From CAVQKZ01 sp963837325 (lineage in GTDB: Bacteria > Actinomycetota > Actinomycetes > Mycobacteriales > Jatrophihabitantaceae): a DNA stretch of 64,000 nt. The notes below the pieces were generated by a model. It was not told the DNA's origin. It made no database searches and was given only the letters and a program-made list of their open reading frames with translations. The stretch lies in NCBI GenBank assembly GCA_963837325.1, contig CAWIMV010000001.1:1178001-1242000 (forward strand), in the 5' to 3' direction. Shown one piece after another: positions 48,260 to 56,702 of the stretch. Position numbers and translations under genes: made by a program. Numbering within the stretch: the first letter of the stretch is position 1; the number at the start of each line of letters is the position of its first letter.

Positions 48260-48265
48260 TACGGT
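48260..48265 (+). promoter_or_regulatory. -10 element of leaderless uppS-like transcript
   Basis: TACGGT ends 6 nt before GTG 48272; no ribosome site is present. Confidence 0.5.
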
Positions 48266-48271
48266 CGTGCC

Positions 48272-49048
48272 GTGTCCATCACGTCGCCGGTCTATGCGCT
48301 CTACGCCCACCAGTTGCGTCGACGGCTCGGGCCCGGCCCGTTGCCCCGCCACGTCGGCTTGATCATGGACGGCAACCGCCGCTGGGCCCGGCAGATGGGT
48401 CTGGCCAGTCCGAGCCTGGGCCATCGCTACGGCGCGGAGCACGCCGTCGACGTGCTCAGCTGGTGCGAACGGCTCGGGATCAACCATGTCACGGTATTCG
48501 TGTGCTCGACGGAGAACCTGCAGCGGCGCGACGACGCCGAAGTGGCGTTCCTGATGCAGGTCATTGCGGACTTGGTGACCGTTCGGCTGGCTCGCACCGA
48601 CGCCCGTTGGCGGGTGCACGTCGCCGGAATGCTTGACCTGCTACCTGATGCAACGGCCCGGGCGCTCAAGGACGCGGTCGAGATCACGCGCGACGTCGGC
48701 ACCGGCGCGCACGTCACACTGGCGGTCGGTTACGGCGGTCGACAGGAGGTGGTCGACGCACTCCGGGAAGTGCTACACGAACGCGCGGCCGCAGGGGAGT
48801 CGTTGGCCGACGTGGCGGCGACGCTCGAGGTCGACGACATCGCCCGCCATCTCTACACGGCCGGCCAGCCAGATCCCGATCTCGTCATCCGAACGAGCGG
48901 CGAGCAACGGATGTCGAATTTTCTCCTCTGGCAGAGCGCCTACGCCGAGCTGTACTTCTGCGATGCGTACTGGCCGGCGTTTCGCGAGATCGACTTTCTG
49001 CGCGCCGTGCGAAGCTTTGCCGCACGGCAACGTCGTTACGGCGGCTGA
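48272..49048 (+). CDS. uppS: cis-Prenyltransferase (isoprenyl transferase, UppS family)
   Basis: A 258-residue undecaprenyl-diphosphate synthase family enzyme that adds isopentenyl units in cis. The active-site Asp33 is in GLIMDGNRRWARQM; STENLQRR binds substrate, and RTSGEQRMSNFLLWQSAYAE with LYFCDAYWP is the conserved C-terminal block. GTG 48272 comes from the leaderless promoter. Actinobacteria usually have two or more paralogues of different chain length; whether this is the essential long-chain enzyme or a shorter-chain one cannot be judged. The palindrome at its promoter suggests that this copy is regulated, which is more like an accessory copy. Confidence 0.88.
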   Translation: MSITSPVYALYAHQLRRRLGPGPLPRHVGLIMDGNRRWARQMGLASPSLGHRYGAEHAVDVLSWCERLGINHVTVFVCSTENLQRRDDAEVAFLMQVIADLVTVRLARTDARWRVHVAGMLDLLPDATARALKDAVEITRDVGTGAHVTLAVGYGGRQEVVDALREVLHERAAAGESLADVAATLEVDDIARHLYTAGQPDPDLVIRTSGEQRMSNFLLWQSAYAELYFCDAYWPAFREIDFLRAVRSFAARQRRYGG

Positions 49049-49089
49049 GCCGGCCCGCCGCCCCCACATCCCACTTGTTGGAGTTCGCC

Positions 49090-49632
49090 ATGGCCAAGAT
49101 GCTGTATTCGGTCACGATGTCGCTGGATGGATTCATCGCTGGCGCCGGCGGTGACATGTCCTGGTTGACCGACTACATCGGGCCGAATCCGACCGTGGAC
49201 GAGGTCATCGGGCAGATCGGCGCCCTGCTCGTCGGCAACCGGACCTTCGGCGGCGACGATCCGCACAAGGGCACTGCCGCCGAAGGCAAGCCCTTCGGCG
49301 GCGGCTGGAGCGGGCCGCAGTTCGTGCTCACGCACCACGCGCCGAGCACACCGGTGCCGGGCGTGACGTTCCTCGGCGACCTGGCCACCGCTATCGCCGC
49401 AGCGAAGGCCGCCGCGGGCGACAAGTACGTCAACATCCTCGGCGCGAGCACCGCTCATCAGTGCCTGGACGCCGGTGAGCTCGACGAAATCCTGGTGTTC
49501 ATCGCGCCGGTGCTGCTCGGCGACGGTGTCCGGCTGTTCGAGCAGCCGGGCGGGACGAAGGTCCAGCTCGAACGGTTGAAGCTCACGCACACGCCGCTGG
49601 CGACCTGCATCTGGCTCCGGGTGGCCAGGTGA
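49090..49632 (+). CDS. Dihydrofolate reductase/RibD C-terminal family oxidoreductase
   Basis: A 180-residue single-domain protein of the DHFR-like RibD-C family: YSVTMSLDGFIAGAGGDMSW at the N-terminus, ALLVGNRTFGG, then ILGASTAHQCLDAGELDEI and FIAPVLLGDGVRLFEQ. Such proteins are NADPH-binding reductases of unknown substrate and are frequent in actinobacteria next to YCII/ECF genes. ATG 49090 has GGAG with 6-nt spacing. A second, decayed copy of the same family lies at 53908-54341. Confidence 0.85.
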   Translation: MAKMLYSVTMSLDGFIAGAGGDMSWLTDYIGPNPTVDEVIGQIGALLVGNRTFGGDDPHKGTAAEGKPFGGGWSGPQFVLTHHAPSTPVPGVTFLGDLATAIAAAKAAAGDKYVNILGASTAHQCLDAGELDEILVFIAPVLLGDGVRLFEQPGGTKVQLERLKLTHTPLATCIWLRVAR

Positions 49633-49641
49633 GCGAGGGAC

Positions 49642-52179
49642 TCATTCCCGGACGCCAATGGCCTCGACCGGCCGCATCCGCAATACCCGGCGCACCGGCA
49701 GCACCGTCGCGGTGCCGCCGAGGACGACGATGCCGCCGATGACAGCCACCCAGCCGGTGAGCGGGATGTACGGCGTGGCCGAGCCGGTGATGCCCTTCAC
49801 CATCGGAATGAGGGTGGCGGCGGCGATCGCCGCACCGAGACCTAGCGCCAGGCCGAGCAACAGGACCTGTTCGAGACGAACCATCCGCAGCACTTGCAGC
49901 CGAGTGGTCCCGGACAACCGCAGCACCGCGAACTCTCGGCGCCGGCTCAGGGCGTACATGACCAGCGTGTTCACCGCGGCGATCACCACATACACGAGCA
50001 GTACTGCAGTGATCATCTGATTCGCCCACGCGCTCTGAACGAGGCTCTCGTCCAGGCCGACCTGGTAGGAATCGCGGTCGATCAGCGACGAGCCGGGAGC
50101 CGTGCGGCCAACCACGGCACGCAGCGGGGCGAGGGCGCCGGGTCCGGCGGTGGCGACCAGCACGGTGTCGTCCAGGTGGCCGGCGGTGTGCGCGAGCAGG
50201 ACGTCGTGGGGCACGCTCAACTCCGCGAAACCCAGCCCTCGGGCGTAGATCGCGACCACGCGCAACCGGGCCGGGGTGCCGTCGCCGAACCAGCCGGAGA
50301 AGTGCTTGCCGACCCGCAGGTGCAGGGCCTGGGCCGTGAGCTTGTCGACCGCGACCGTAGGGCCGTGCAGGTCTGCCAGCCGGCCGCTGGTCACGCCGAG
50401 ATCCATCGTCCGCGCCAGGCCGGCAGGAGCCACACCTTGGACGGGGTAGGTGTCCCCGTCGTGGCCGGCCAGCATCGTGCCGTGCGCGACGCCGGTCACG
50501 GCCACGACCCCGTCGATCTGTCGAATCGCTGCGGCCACCCCTGGTTGCAGGCCGGCGCCGCTCGACGTGACGACGTGGTCGGCCAGCAGTCCGGCGCGGC
50601 TCTGCTCGGCCGCCACATGCACCTGCGAGGTCTGCACGAACCACAGCGAGCCGCCCAGCGCCACCGCAAGCACCAGAGAGCTGAGCACGCCGGCCAAGCG
50701 CCGGGCCGATGTCTCGGTGTTGGCGGCGGCCAGGCGGCCGGTTGCGCCGAACCGACGCAGGAGCAGCCCGACCATCGCGGCGGCAGTACGGATCAGCAAT
50801 GGGCCGAGCAGCGCGACCGAGATGACCAGCGTCGACACGGTCGCCACGGAGATCCCGGCCGCGTTGTCGCCGGTCGCCGAGGCAGAGACCGCGCAGAGCG
50901 CGATCCCGCCGGCGAGGGCGATCAGGCCGAGGATGGCCCGGATGAAGCCGATCCCGCGCCGCTCGACCGTGCTTTCCGTCAGGGCCTCGGTCGGCCGGAT
51001 TCGACTGGTGCGCAAGCCCGCGATCCAGGCCGCGACGATCGCGATCAGTACCGAGGCGGCGGCGGCAACCAGCGGCGGCAGCCACGACAGGTGTGTGGTG
51101 AACGTGTCAGGCGCCATCCCACGGGACACGAATTGGTCGCGGAGCCACTGCGCACCGAGCAAACCGGGCCAGACGCCGGCGGCCGAGGCGAGCACGCCCA
51201 GGCCGAGGGCTTCTCGGACGACCATCCGGCGCACTTGGCGCGGGGTCGCCGCGACGGCCCGGAGCAGGGCGACGTCGCGGTGACGCTGCCGGACCGACAG
51301 GCCGACGGTGCCGGCAATGACGAGGATGGCGATGAACAGCGTTACCCCGCCGAAGACGCTCGACAGCGAGATGACGAATTCGCGGCCGTTGCCGACATCG
51401 GGAGATTCGACGCTGCCGCGCTCGGCACCGGCGTAGACCTTGGCGTACGCGCCGGCCGGGCGATCTGGTCGTGGTGGCAGGACCTTCGCCACCGCATCGG
51501 ACAGCGCCGACACGGTGACGCCCGGCTTCGGGAAGACACCGATCACCTGGATGAGTCCGCCGGTCAGCGCCGCAGCTTCGCTGTTGTCGACGAACACCGT
51601 CGCGGTCCCAGGACTGGCGCCGGTGGGAGTCGCGAATCCCGACACCCGGAACGTCCGCGTCCCGGATGGGAGTCGCAACCGGACCGATTGCCCGGTGTGC
51701 GCTCCGATCCGAGTCGCGAGATTCCCGTCGAGGACTACCTCGTGGGCCGACGTAGGTGCCGAACCAGCCCGGAGCGCGAACGGCGCAAGCTGCGCCGCTG
51801 ACCACGGGTGCAGCTCGACCGCGGCGCTACCGCCTGATGAGTCCACCTGGCTGGGCACCGCCATGTCGGCTACTGCGGCCCGAACTCCCGGCACCGCGGC
51901 GAGCTTGGCCGGCAAGCCGGAGTCGAGTCGGCCGCGATCGGGTAGCGGAGTGTGCTCGGTTTCGCGGTCCTCTCCAGACCCGGTCGTCGTCGAGAGGTCG
52001 GTAACCGCGACGAGCACGGGTGCGGCCGAGTAGCGCTGCATCGTGCCGTGGTATCGCAGCCCGGACTCGAGCATCGCGCCGCACGTGGTGACGACGACAA
52101 CCGCGAACCACAGCGCCACGAACGTGGCGATCATGCTGGCCGGACGCTGCCAGAGCATCCGCCACGCGATCCTCACCAT
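49642..52179 (-). CDS. FtsX/MacB-type ABC transporter permease
   Basis: An 845-residue permease with two MacB/FtsX halves. One helix lies near residues 18-38, then a large extracytoplasmic domain (TDLSTTTGSG to about 265), three helices, a middle region, a second extracytoplasmic domain, and three helices at the end with the FtsX motif RREFAVLRLSGTTRLQVLRM. It works with the ATPase encoded immediately upstream (coding overlap 7 nt) as an exporter of lipids, peptides or drugs, or as a mechanotransmission complex. ATG 52179 has only a weak ribosome site, so coupling is likely. Confidence 0.88.
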   Translation of the reverse strand: MVRIAWRMLWQRPASMIATFVALWFAVVVVTTCGAMLESGLRYHGTMQRYSAAPVLVAVTDLSTTTGSGEDRETEHTPLPDRGRLDSGLPAKLAAVPGVRAAVADMAVPSQVDSSGGSAAVELHPWSAAQLAPFALRAGSAPTSAHEVVLDGNLATRIGAHTGQSVRLRLPSGTRTFRVSGFATPTGASPGTATVFVDNSEAAALTGGLIQVIGVFPKPGVTVSALSDAVAKVLPPRPDRPAGAYAKVYAGAERGSVESPDVGNGREFVISLSSVFGGVTLFIAILVIAGTVGLSVRQRHRDVALLRAVAATPRQVRRMVVREALGLGVLASAAGVWPGLLGAQWLRDQFVSRGMAPDTFTTHLSWLPPLVAAAASVLIAIVAAWIAGLRTSRIRPTEALTESTVERRGIGFIRAILGLIALAGGIALCAVSASATGDNAAGISVATVSTLVISVALLGPLLIRTAAAMVGLLLRRFGATGRLAAANTETSARRLAGVLSSLVLAVALGGSLWFVQTSQVHVAAEQSRAGLLADHVVTSSGAGLQPGVAAAIRQIDGVVAVTGVAHGTMLAGHDGDTYPVQGVAPAGLARTMDLGVTSGRLADLHGPTVAVDKLTAQALHLRVGKHFSGWFGDGTPARLRVVAIYARGLGFAELSVPHDVLLAHTAGHLDDTVLVATAGPGALAPLRAVVGRTAPGSSLIDRDSYQVGLDESLVQSAWANQMITAVLLVYVVIAAVNTLVMYALSRRREFAVLRLSGTTRLQVLRMVRLEQVLLLGLALGLGAAIAAATLIPMVKGITGSATPYIPLTGWVAVIGGIVVLGGTATVLPVRRVLRMRPVEAIGVRE

Positions 52180-53039
52180 GCTGAAACTCGGGTTGAACCG
52201 CGGCCGCCGGCAACGCGCGAGCCGACCGCCGAGCCGCCGAGGTGCGTGAGCCGGTCGGCGATCGCCGTGACCCCGGGATCCAACAGATCGTCGACGACGC
52301 CGCCGTCGGCGAGGAAGACGACTCGGTCCGCGTAGGACGCCGCGATCGGATCGTGGGTGACCATGACGACGGTCTGCCCGTCGTCGTCGACGGCCTGGCG
52401 CAGCAGTCGCAGGACGTGCGTGGCCGTTGTCGTGTCCAGGGCGCCGGTCGGCTCGTCGCAGAAGATCACTGTCGGGCGTACGGACAGGGCACGGGCAATC
52501 GCCACCCGCTGCTGCTCGCCGCCGGACAGTTGGGCGGGACGGTGCCGCAGGCGACCGTCGAGGCCGACCTGGCTCACCACGCCTTGCAAGTACCGGCGAT
52601 CGGGCCGAGTGTGCGCCAGCCGCGACGGCAGCAGGATGTTCTCGCGGACGTTCAAGGCCGACACCAGGTTGAACGACTGGAACACGAACCCGATCTCGGT
52701 CCGGCGCAGCTTCGTCAGCTCGGTTTCCGACAGTGCCGCCAGGTCTCGCCCGGCCAGCCACACCCGGCCAGCGCTCGGTCTATCCAAGCCGGCAGCGCAG
52801 TGCAGTAGCGTGCTCTTGCCCGAGCCTGACGGTCCCATCACCGCCGTGAACGTGCCGCGGAAAAAGTCGAGATCGACGCCGCCCCTGCCGCCGAGCGCGC
52901 GCACCGCAGCGCCATTGCGCCCGTACTCCTTCTGCACGCCGCGTAGCGCAACGGCGACGTCGGGTGGCCCGTCGGTGCCGGCCGAACCGGCATCTGCCTG
53001 CAGTATCTCGGAACTCTGGGCCGCCATGTGTTGATTCAC
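52173..53039 (-). CDS. MacB/LolD-type ABC transporter ATP-binding protein
   Basis: A 288-residue ABC ATPase: Walker A GPSGSGKST, LRRTEIGFVFQSFNL (Q-loop), signature LSGGEQQRVAIARAL, Walker B VIFCDEPTGALD and switch VMVTHDPIAA. EIGFVFQSFNL and DEPTGALD are typical of the LolD/MacB group. GTG 53039 is preferred, with GGGAG 5 nt upstream; GTG 53063 and ATG 53027 are alternatives. A C-terminal extension of about 30 residues (GGSAVGSRVAGGRGSTRVSA) is Gly/Ser/Arg-rich. Operon with the permease. Confidence 0.88.
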   Translation of the reverse strand: MNQHMAAQSSEILQADAGSAGTDGPPDVAVALRGVQKEYGRNGAAVRALGGRGGVDLDFFRGTFTAVMGPSGSGKSTLLHCAAGLDRPSAGRVWLAGRDLAALSETELTKLRRTEIGFVFQSFNLVSALNVRENILLPSRLAHTRPDRRYLQGVVSQVGLDGRLRHRPAQLSGGEQQRVAIARALSVRPTVIFCDEPTGALDTTTATHVLRLLRQAVDDDGQTVVMVTHDPIAASYADRVVFLADGGVVDDLLDPGVTAIADRLTHLGGSAVGSRVAGGRGSTRVSAW

Positions 53040-53182
53040 CGAATCTCCCGCATCAGTCGTCACTCGGAGTCGAGGACGTTGTATTTGACGCTAGGAGTCG
53101 CGGTGGCGCACGGCGATGGAGTGAGCTCCCCACCGTTGGTAGGGCTAACCCCACTGTCAAAAGACCCCGCCGCGCGACAGGT

Positions 53183-53188
53183 AGCGTC
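53183..53188 (+). promoter_or_regulatory. -10 element upstream of the HAD gene with a 7-codon leader ORF
   Basis: TAGCGT ends 7 nt before ATG 53196, which opens the mini-ORF MRFTGRA (stop at 53217-53219). The HAD gene ATG follows 4 nt after that stop. A leaderless mini-ORF with reinitiation is possible. Confidence 0.4.
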
Positions 53189-53223
53189 GTCCAAATGCGG
53201 TTCACGGGTAGGGCCTGATCGAG

Positions 53224-53880
53224 ATGAAGCTCGAGGCTCGCGCACTGCTGTTCGACTCCGACGGCGTCCTCGTCGACTCGAACGCCGACGGTGATCAGGC
53301 GTGGCGACAGTGGGCCGGCGAATACGGCATCGGGGTCGACGCCGTTCTCGACGGCGTGCACGGCCGCCGCTCGATGGACACCGTCAGCGGGTTTCTGCCC
53401 GAGCCGGAGCGGGCAGCCGGGTTGGCCCTGATCGAGAAGATCGAAATCTCCGGCGCCGGTGCCACCCGGGCCATCCCCGGAGCAGACGAACTGGTTCGCG
53501 CCGTACCGAATACGCAGTGGGCGGTGGTGACGTCGGCATCCCAAGCGTTACTGCGCGCCCGGTTTGCCGGCGCCGGTTTGCCCGTTCCCGACAGCGTGAT
53601 CACCGGCGACGATGTGCAGACCGGCAAACCCGCACCGGACGGCTATCTGCTCGCAGCAGCCAGGCTGGACGTCCCGATATCGGCGTGTGTTGTCTTCGAA
53701 GACAGTCCGGCCGGCGTCGCGGCCGGTCGATCGGCGGGTGCCGGTTACGTGGTCGGCGTAGGGCAGCGCGCGCTCGACACCGATGCGCAGCCGGTGGTCC
53801 GCGATCTCCGTGGTATCCGCTGGGACGGCCAGTCGGTGCACATCCCAGCTGAAGCGTTGCTGCGTTCGGACCTCAGCTAG
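53224..53880 (+). CDS. HAD-superfamily hydrolase (beta-phosphoglucomutase/sugar-phosphatase type)
   Basis: A 218-residue HAD hydrolase of subfamily IA with an alpha-helical cap. Motif I FDSDGVLVDSN, motif II VVTSAS, motif III Lys in TGKPAPDGYLLAA and motif IV VFEDSPAGVAAGRSAGAGYV. It resembles sugar-phosphate phosphatases such as YfbT/GppA-type enzymes that act on mannitol-, sorbitol- or 2-deoxyglucose phosphates. ATG 53224; the ribosome site is weak (GAG), which fits coupling to the preceding mini-ORF. It lies alone between the MacB operon and the decayed reductase gene. Confidence 0.85.
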   Translation: MKLEARALLFDSDGVLVDSNADGDQAWRQWAGEYGIGVDAVLDGVHGRRSMDTVSGFLPEPERAAGLALIEKIEISGAGATRAIPGADELVRAVPNTQWAVVTSASQALLRARFAGAGLPVPDSVITGDDVQTGKPAPDGYLLAAARLDVPISACVVFEDSPAGVAAGRSAGAGYVVGVGQRALDTDAQPVVRDLRGIRWDGQSVHIPAEALLRSDLS

Positions 53881-53907
53881 CTGAACCGGCCGTCGTCTCC
53901 TCGAGCC

Positions 53908-54341
53908 TCAATCGACGGGGCTTGTGACCGGGCGGTACCGCACGTTGACGGCGGCCGTGGCAGCACCGTCGCCGACGTTATGGAGCCGGATCGGCTCGCC
54001 GGCCGGGTTGTCGTACAGGCGGATGCCGTCGCCGAGCAGGATGGGCGCGATGTGCAGATCGATCTCGTCCAGCAAACCCTTCTCGAGGAGCTGCCGGCCG
54101 ATGGTCGGTGAGAACACCTCGACGTTCTTCCGCCTGCCGCGTTGAGCGCGATCTGCACGGCCTCTTCAACCGGGCAGCTGAGAATGGTGACGTCCTCGGC
54201 CGGCCGCGCGTCGTCCGGGTGATGCGTGAGCACGAAGATCGGACCTTTCCACGCCCCGCCATATGGACGAGAGTCGCCGATGGCGCTGCCGAAGCCGTTA
54301 CGACCGGCCAGCACGGCGCCAGTGGTCTCGATGTTCTCGGC
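53908..54341 (-). pseudogene. Decayed dihydrofolate reductase/RibD-C family gene
   Basis: Reading leftwards, the segment beginning ENIETTGAVLAGRNGFGSAI and continuing GAWKGPIFVLTHHPDDARP to IALNAAGG is homologous to the family; the continuation FSPTIGRQLLEKGLLDEIDL and APILLGDGIRLYDNPAGEP is in the next frame. One missing base near 54127-54133 (GGCGGAAG where GGCGGCAAG is expected) explains the shift. The N-terminal 50 or so residues with the SLDGF motif are absent: the remnant begins directly at the end of the neighbouring membrane-protein gene. An intact homologue is at 49090-49632. Truncation plus frameshift indicates a pseudogene. Confidence 0.8.
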
Positions 54342-55478
54342 TCAGGACTCCTGACCTGAGAACGGCGGCAGCGCAGTTCTCGCGGCGACGACGGCCGGGC
54401 CGCGGTAGGTGCGGGGGTGCGCTGGTCGGCGGACGGCCGCGTCATCCGGCCTGATCGGCCCTCGGTGAGCGGCGAAGCGCGTCGAGGTGTGATGGCCGAC
54501 GACGACCGCCGACAAGCCGAACGTGGCCCACAGGATGAGGACCACAAGGTGACCCGCGGCGCCGTTGCCGTTGAAATAAGCGGTGCTGCGGAGCAGGTTC
54601 GCACCGGCGCCGGGCGGCAGCCACTGCCCGAGATGGTCGACCCAGTCGGGCAGCAACTGCGGCGCGGAAGTAACGCCGGAGAACGGGTTGCCGACGAACA
54701 CCATCAGGACCGCGCCGAGCCCCAGGCCGGCTGGGCCGATCAGCGCCATCAGGCCGGCGGTGGCGCCGCTCATTGCCAGGAGGGCCAACGACAGCGCGGC
54801 CCACGTGGCGAGGTAGTCGTGCGGGAAAGCGCCGAGGAAGCCCTGCGCGATCGAGAACGCACCTAGGCCGGCGACGGCGCACACGACCGTGAGAGCCACG
54901 ACTTGACGCCAGGCTGGCCGGAACCCGACGACCATGCCGATCACCGAGGCGATGATGATGCTGCAGATCGTCATCGGCAGCAGGGCCGAACTCAGGACGA
55001 GCCCGTGCGGATCACTTGTCGAGCTGGGAACGACATCGACCGGCTCCACTCCGACGGCGACGCGTGCCCGACCCTCGGCTGCGGCATGCTCGGAGAGCTG
55101 GGAGGCCAGCCGATGACCGACGGTCGTCAACAGTTGAGCGACAGTGGGGGAGCCGGCACCAGCCTCGAGCACGGTGATTTCTCGACTGGTGACCATGAGA
55201 GCGCCGTAGACGTCCCGGTCGCGGATCGCGTCGCGGGCCGTGGCCCCGTCGGCGTACAGGTGGAGGTCGAAACCGCCGGGCTCGGACCGGCCCAGGCTGT
55301 CGACGGCCTGCTGGCTCGCCGGTGTCGTCCCCACGATTCCGAGCGGCAGACTTCGGGGGGCGACCCGGGCCGCCGGCCAGGCGAATGCGAGCACGGCCAG
55401 CGCGATCAGGACCGGTAACACCACGGCGACGATCAGCAGCTGGCGCCATGGTGGGTGTGCTGCCAAGGGGTTGGGCAC
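54342..55478 (-). CDS. ABC-2/DUF3533-like membrane protein regulated by TetR
   Basis: A 378-residue protein with an N-terminal helix (LLIVAVVLPVLIALAVLAFA), an extracytoplasmic domain of about 130 residues and five C-terminal helices, the topology of YhgE/Pip-like and DUF3533 membrane proteins and some ABC-2 exporters. The motif VFVGNPFSGVTSAPQLLP with WLPPGAGANLLRSTAYF is typical. GTG 55478 is chosen because AGGAGAG lies 5 nt upstream; ATG 55541 would place the operator inside the gene. The C-terminus joins the truncated reductase remnant. Divergent from a tetR gene with two operators between them. Confidence 0.8.
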   Translation of the reverse strand: MPNPLAAHPPWRQLLIVAVVLPVLIALAVLAFAWPAARVAPRSLPLGIVGTTPASQQAVDSLGRSEPGGFDLHLYADGATARDAIRDRDVYGALMVTSREITVLEAGAGSPTVAQLLTTVGHRLASQLSEHAAAEGRARVAVGVEPVDVVPSSTSDPHGLVLSSALLPMTICSIIIASVIGMVVGFRPAWRQVVALTVVCAVAGLGAFSIAQGFLGAFPHDYLATWAALSLALLAMSGATAGLMALIGPAGLGLGAVLMVFVGNPFSGVTSAPQLLPDWVDHLGQWLPPGAGANLLRSTAYFNGNGAAGHLVVLILWATFGLSAVVVGHHTSTRFAAHRGPIRPDDAAVRRPAHPRTYRGPAVVAARTALPPFSGQES

Positions 55479-55488
55479 GATCTCTCCT

Positions 55489-55511
55489 AAAGACGAACGG
55501 TCGTTCTCTTT
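55489..55511. promoter_or_regulatory. TetR operator, copy 1 (exporter side)
   Basis: A near-perfect inverted repeat: AAAGACGAACG (55489-55499) and CGTTCTCTTT (55502-55511). It shares AAGACGAAC and TCGTT with the copy at 55547-55568. It lies 11-33 bp upstream of the exporter GTG. Confidence 0.78.
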
Positions 55512-55546
55512 CAAGTCCGACTCTGCTATGTCGGCGGCCATCCGTC

Positions 55547-55568
55547 AAGACGAACATTCGTTTTTCTT
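55547..55568. promoter_or_regulatory. TetR operator, copy 2 (tetR side)
   Basis: AAGACGAAC-AT-TCGTTTTTCTT repeats the sequence of copy 1 with 2-3 differences and lies directly upstream of the tetR -10 element TACCAT (55570-55575), so it should mediate autorepression. Confidence 0.78.
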
Positions 55569-55581
55569 GTACCATGCTGAT

Positions 55582-56181
55582 ATGCCGAAGGTGAGTCAGC
55601 AATACCGAGATGCCCGCCGCGAGCAGATTCTGGGTGCGGCCCGACGGTGTTTTTTACGCGACGGCTTCCATTCCACATCGATGCAGGACCTGTTCGCCGA
55701 GGCCGGGCTGTCCTCGGGGGCGGTGTACAGCTACTTCCCGAGCAAGGAAGACATGATCATCGCCATCGCCGAGGAGAACATGCGGGGCGTGGTGGAGATG
55801 ATCCACACCATCGCCACGCAACAACCGGGCCGTTCCGTCGGTGCCGTCATGGCCGACGTGCTCACGACCGTCCACGCCAAGCACACGAGCGACGGCCTGG
55901 GGGGACTGGCGCTGCTCGTCTGGGCCGAGGCGCTCCGAAATCCGTCACTGGCCGAGCAGTTCAACGACCTCCTCACGCAGATGCGGACCGATATCGCCGA
56001 CGTCGTCCGCGTCAGTCAGAGGTCGGGAGCCTTGCCCGCGGACGCGTCGGCCGACGCCCTTGCAACCGTCCTGATGTCGCTCGTGCCCGGCTACCTTCTG
56101 CAGCTTTCCCTGCTGGGTCCCGACGCGGTCGACGGCGTCTGCGACGCTGTCCGCGCGCTTTGGCCACAGTCCGTCGGGTGA
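55582..56181 (+). CDS. TetR/AcrR-family regulator of the divergent membrane protein
   Basis: A 199-residue TetR protein: helix-turn-helix STSMQDLFAEAGLSSGAVYS (about 29-48) followed by YFPSKEDMI, then a ligand domain with GGLALLVWAEALRNPSLAEQ, close to the AcrR C-terminal family of multidrug regulators. ATG 55582 is leaderless (TACCAT at 55570-55575, 6 nt upstream). Two operator copies between it and the divergent exporter gene indicate a classic TetR-exporter switch responding to a hydrophobic inducer. Confidence 0.87.
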   Translation: MPKVSQQYRDARREQILGAARRCFLRDGFHSTSMQDLFAEAGLSSGAVYSYFPSKEDMIIAIAEENMRGVVEMIHTIATQQPGRSVGAVMADVLTTVHAKHTSDGLGGLALLVWAEALRNPSLAEQFNDLLTQMRTDIADVVRVSQRSGALPADASADALATVLMSLVPGYLLQLSLLGPDAVDGVCDAVRALWPQSVG

Positions 56182-56291
56182 CGGTCGGTTGATTTGGAGA
56201 TTTTCCGCACCGATGTCGAGAACACCCGGCCGGCTCCGTCCCTGGCCCGAACGCGGCCACGAGGGCCGTGCCACACCGAAGGAGAACCCTG

Positions 56292-56702
56292 ATGGCCAAG
56301 TACCTGCTGCTCAAGCACTACCGAGGCGGACCGGCTCCGGTCGTCGATTTCGGCACCATGGACCAGTGGACGCCGGCAGAGATCGAGGCGCATATGCAGT
56401 ACATGCGCGACTTCGCGGCCAAGCTGGAGGGCACGGGGGAGTACGTGGACGGCCAGGCGCTGTCGCCTGAGGGAACGTTCGTCCGCTACGACGGCGAGGG
56501 CCGGCCGCCGGTGACCGACGGCCCGTTCGCGGAGACCAAGGACCTCATCGCCGGGTGGATGGTGATTGACGTGGAGTCCTACGAGCGAGCGGTCGAACTG
56601 GCGGGCGAGCTGTCGGCCGCGCCGGGACCGAACGGCAAGCCCATCCACGAATGGCTCGAGCTGCGTCCGTTCCTGACCGAGTCGCACACCATCGCCGAGT
56701 GA
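56292..56702 (+). CDS. YCII/DGPF-domain protein, ECF42 partner
   Basis: A 136-residue YCII-related protein with the DGPF signature (VTDGPFAETKDLIAGWMVID) and HMQYMRDFAAKLEGTGEYVD. DGPF proteins are encoded next to ECF42-type sigma factors in many actinobacteria and probably modulate their activity or form their regulon. ATG 56292 has GGAG upstream. Its stop overlaps the sigma-factor start by 4 nt (GTGA). Confidence 0.88.
   Translation: MAKYLLLKHYRGGPAPVVDFGTMDQWTPAEIEAHMQYMRDFAAKLEGTGEYVDGQALSPEGTFVRYDGEGRPPVTDGPFAETKDLIAGWMVIDVESYERAVELAGELSAAPGPNGKPIHEWLELRPFLTESHTIAE

Noticed and set aside
49894..51801. 635-codon plus-strand frame across the MacB permease
   Set aside because: Gln/Arg/Gly-rich shadow with no hydrophobic or catalytic pattern; the permease on the minus strand is convincing.
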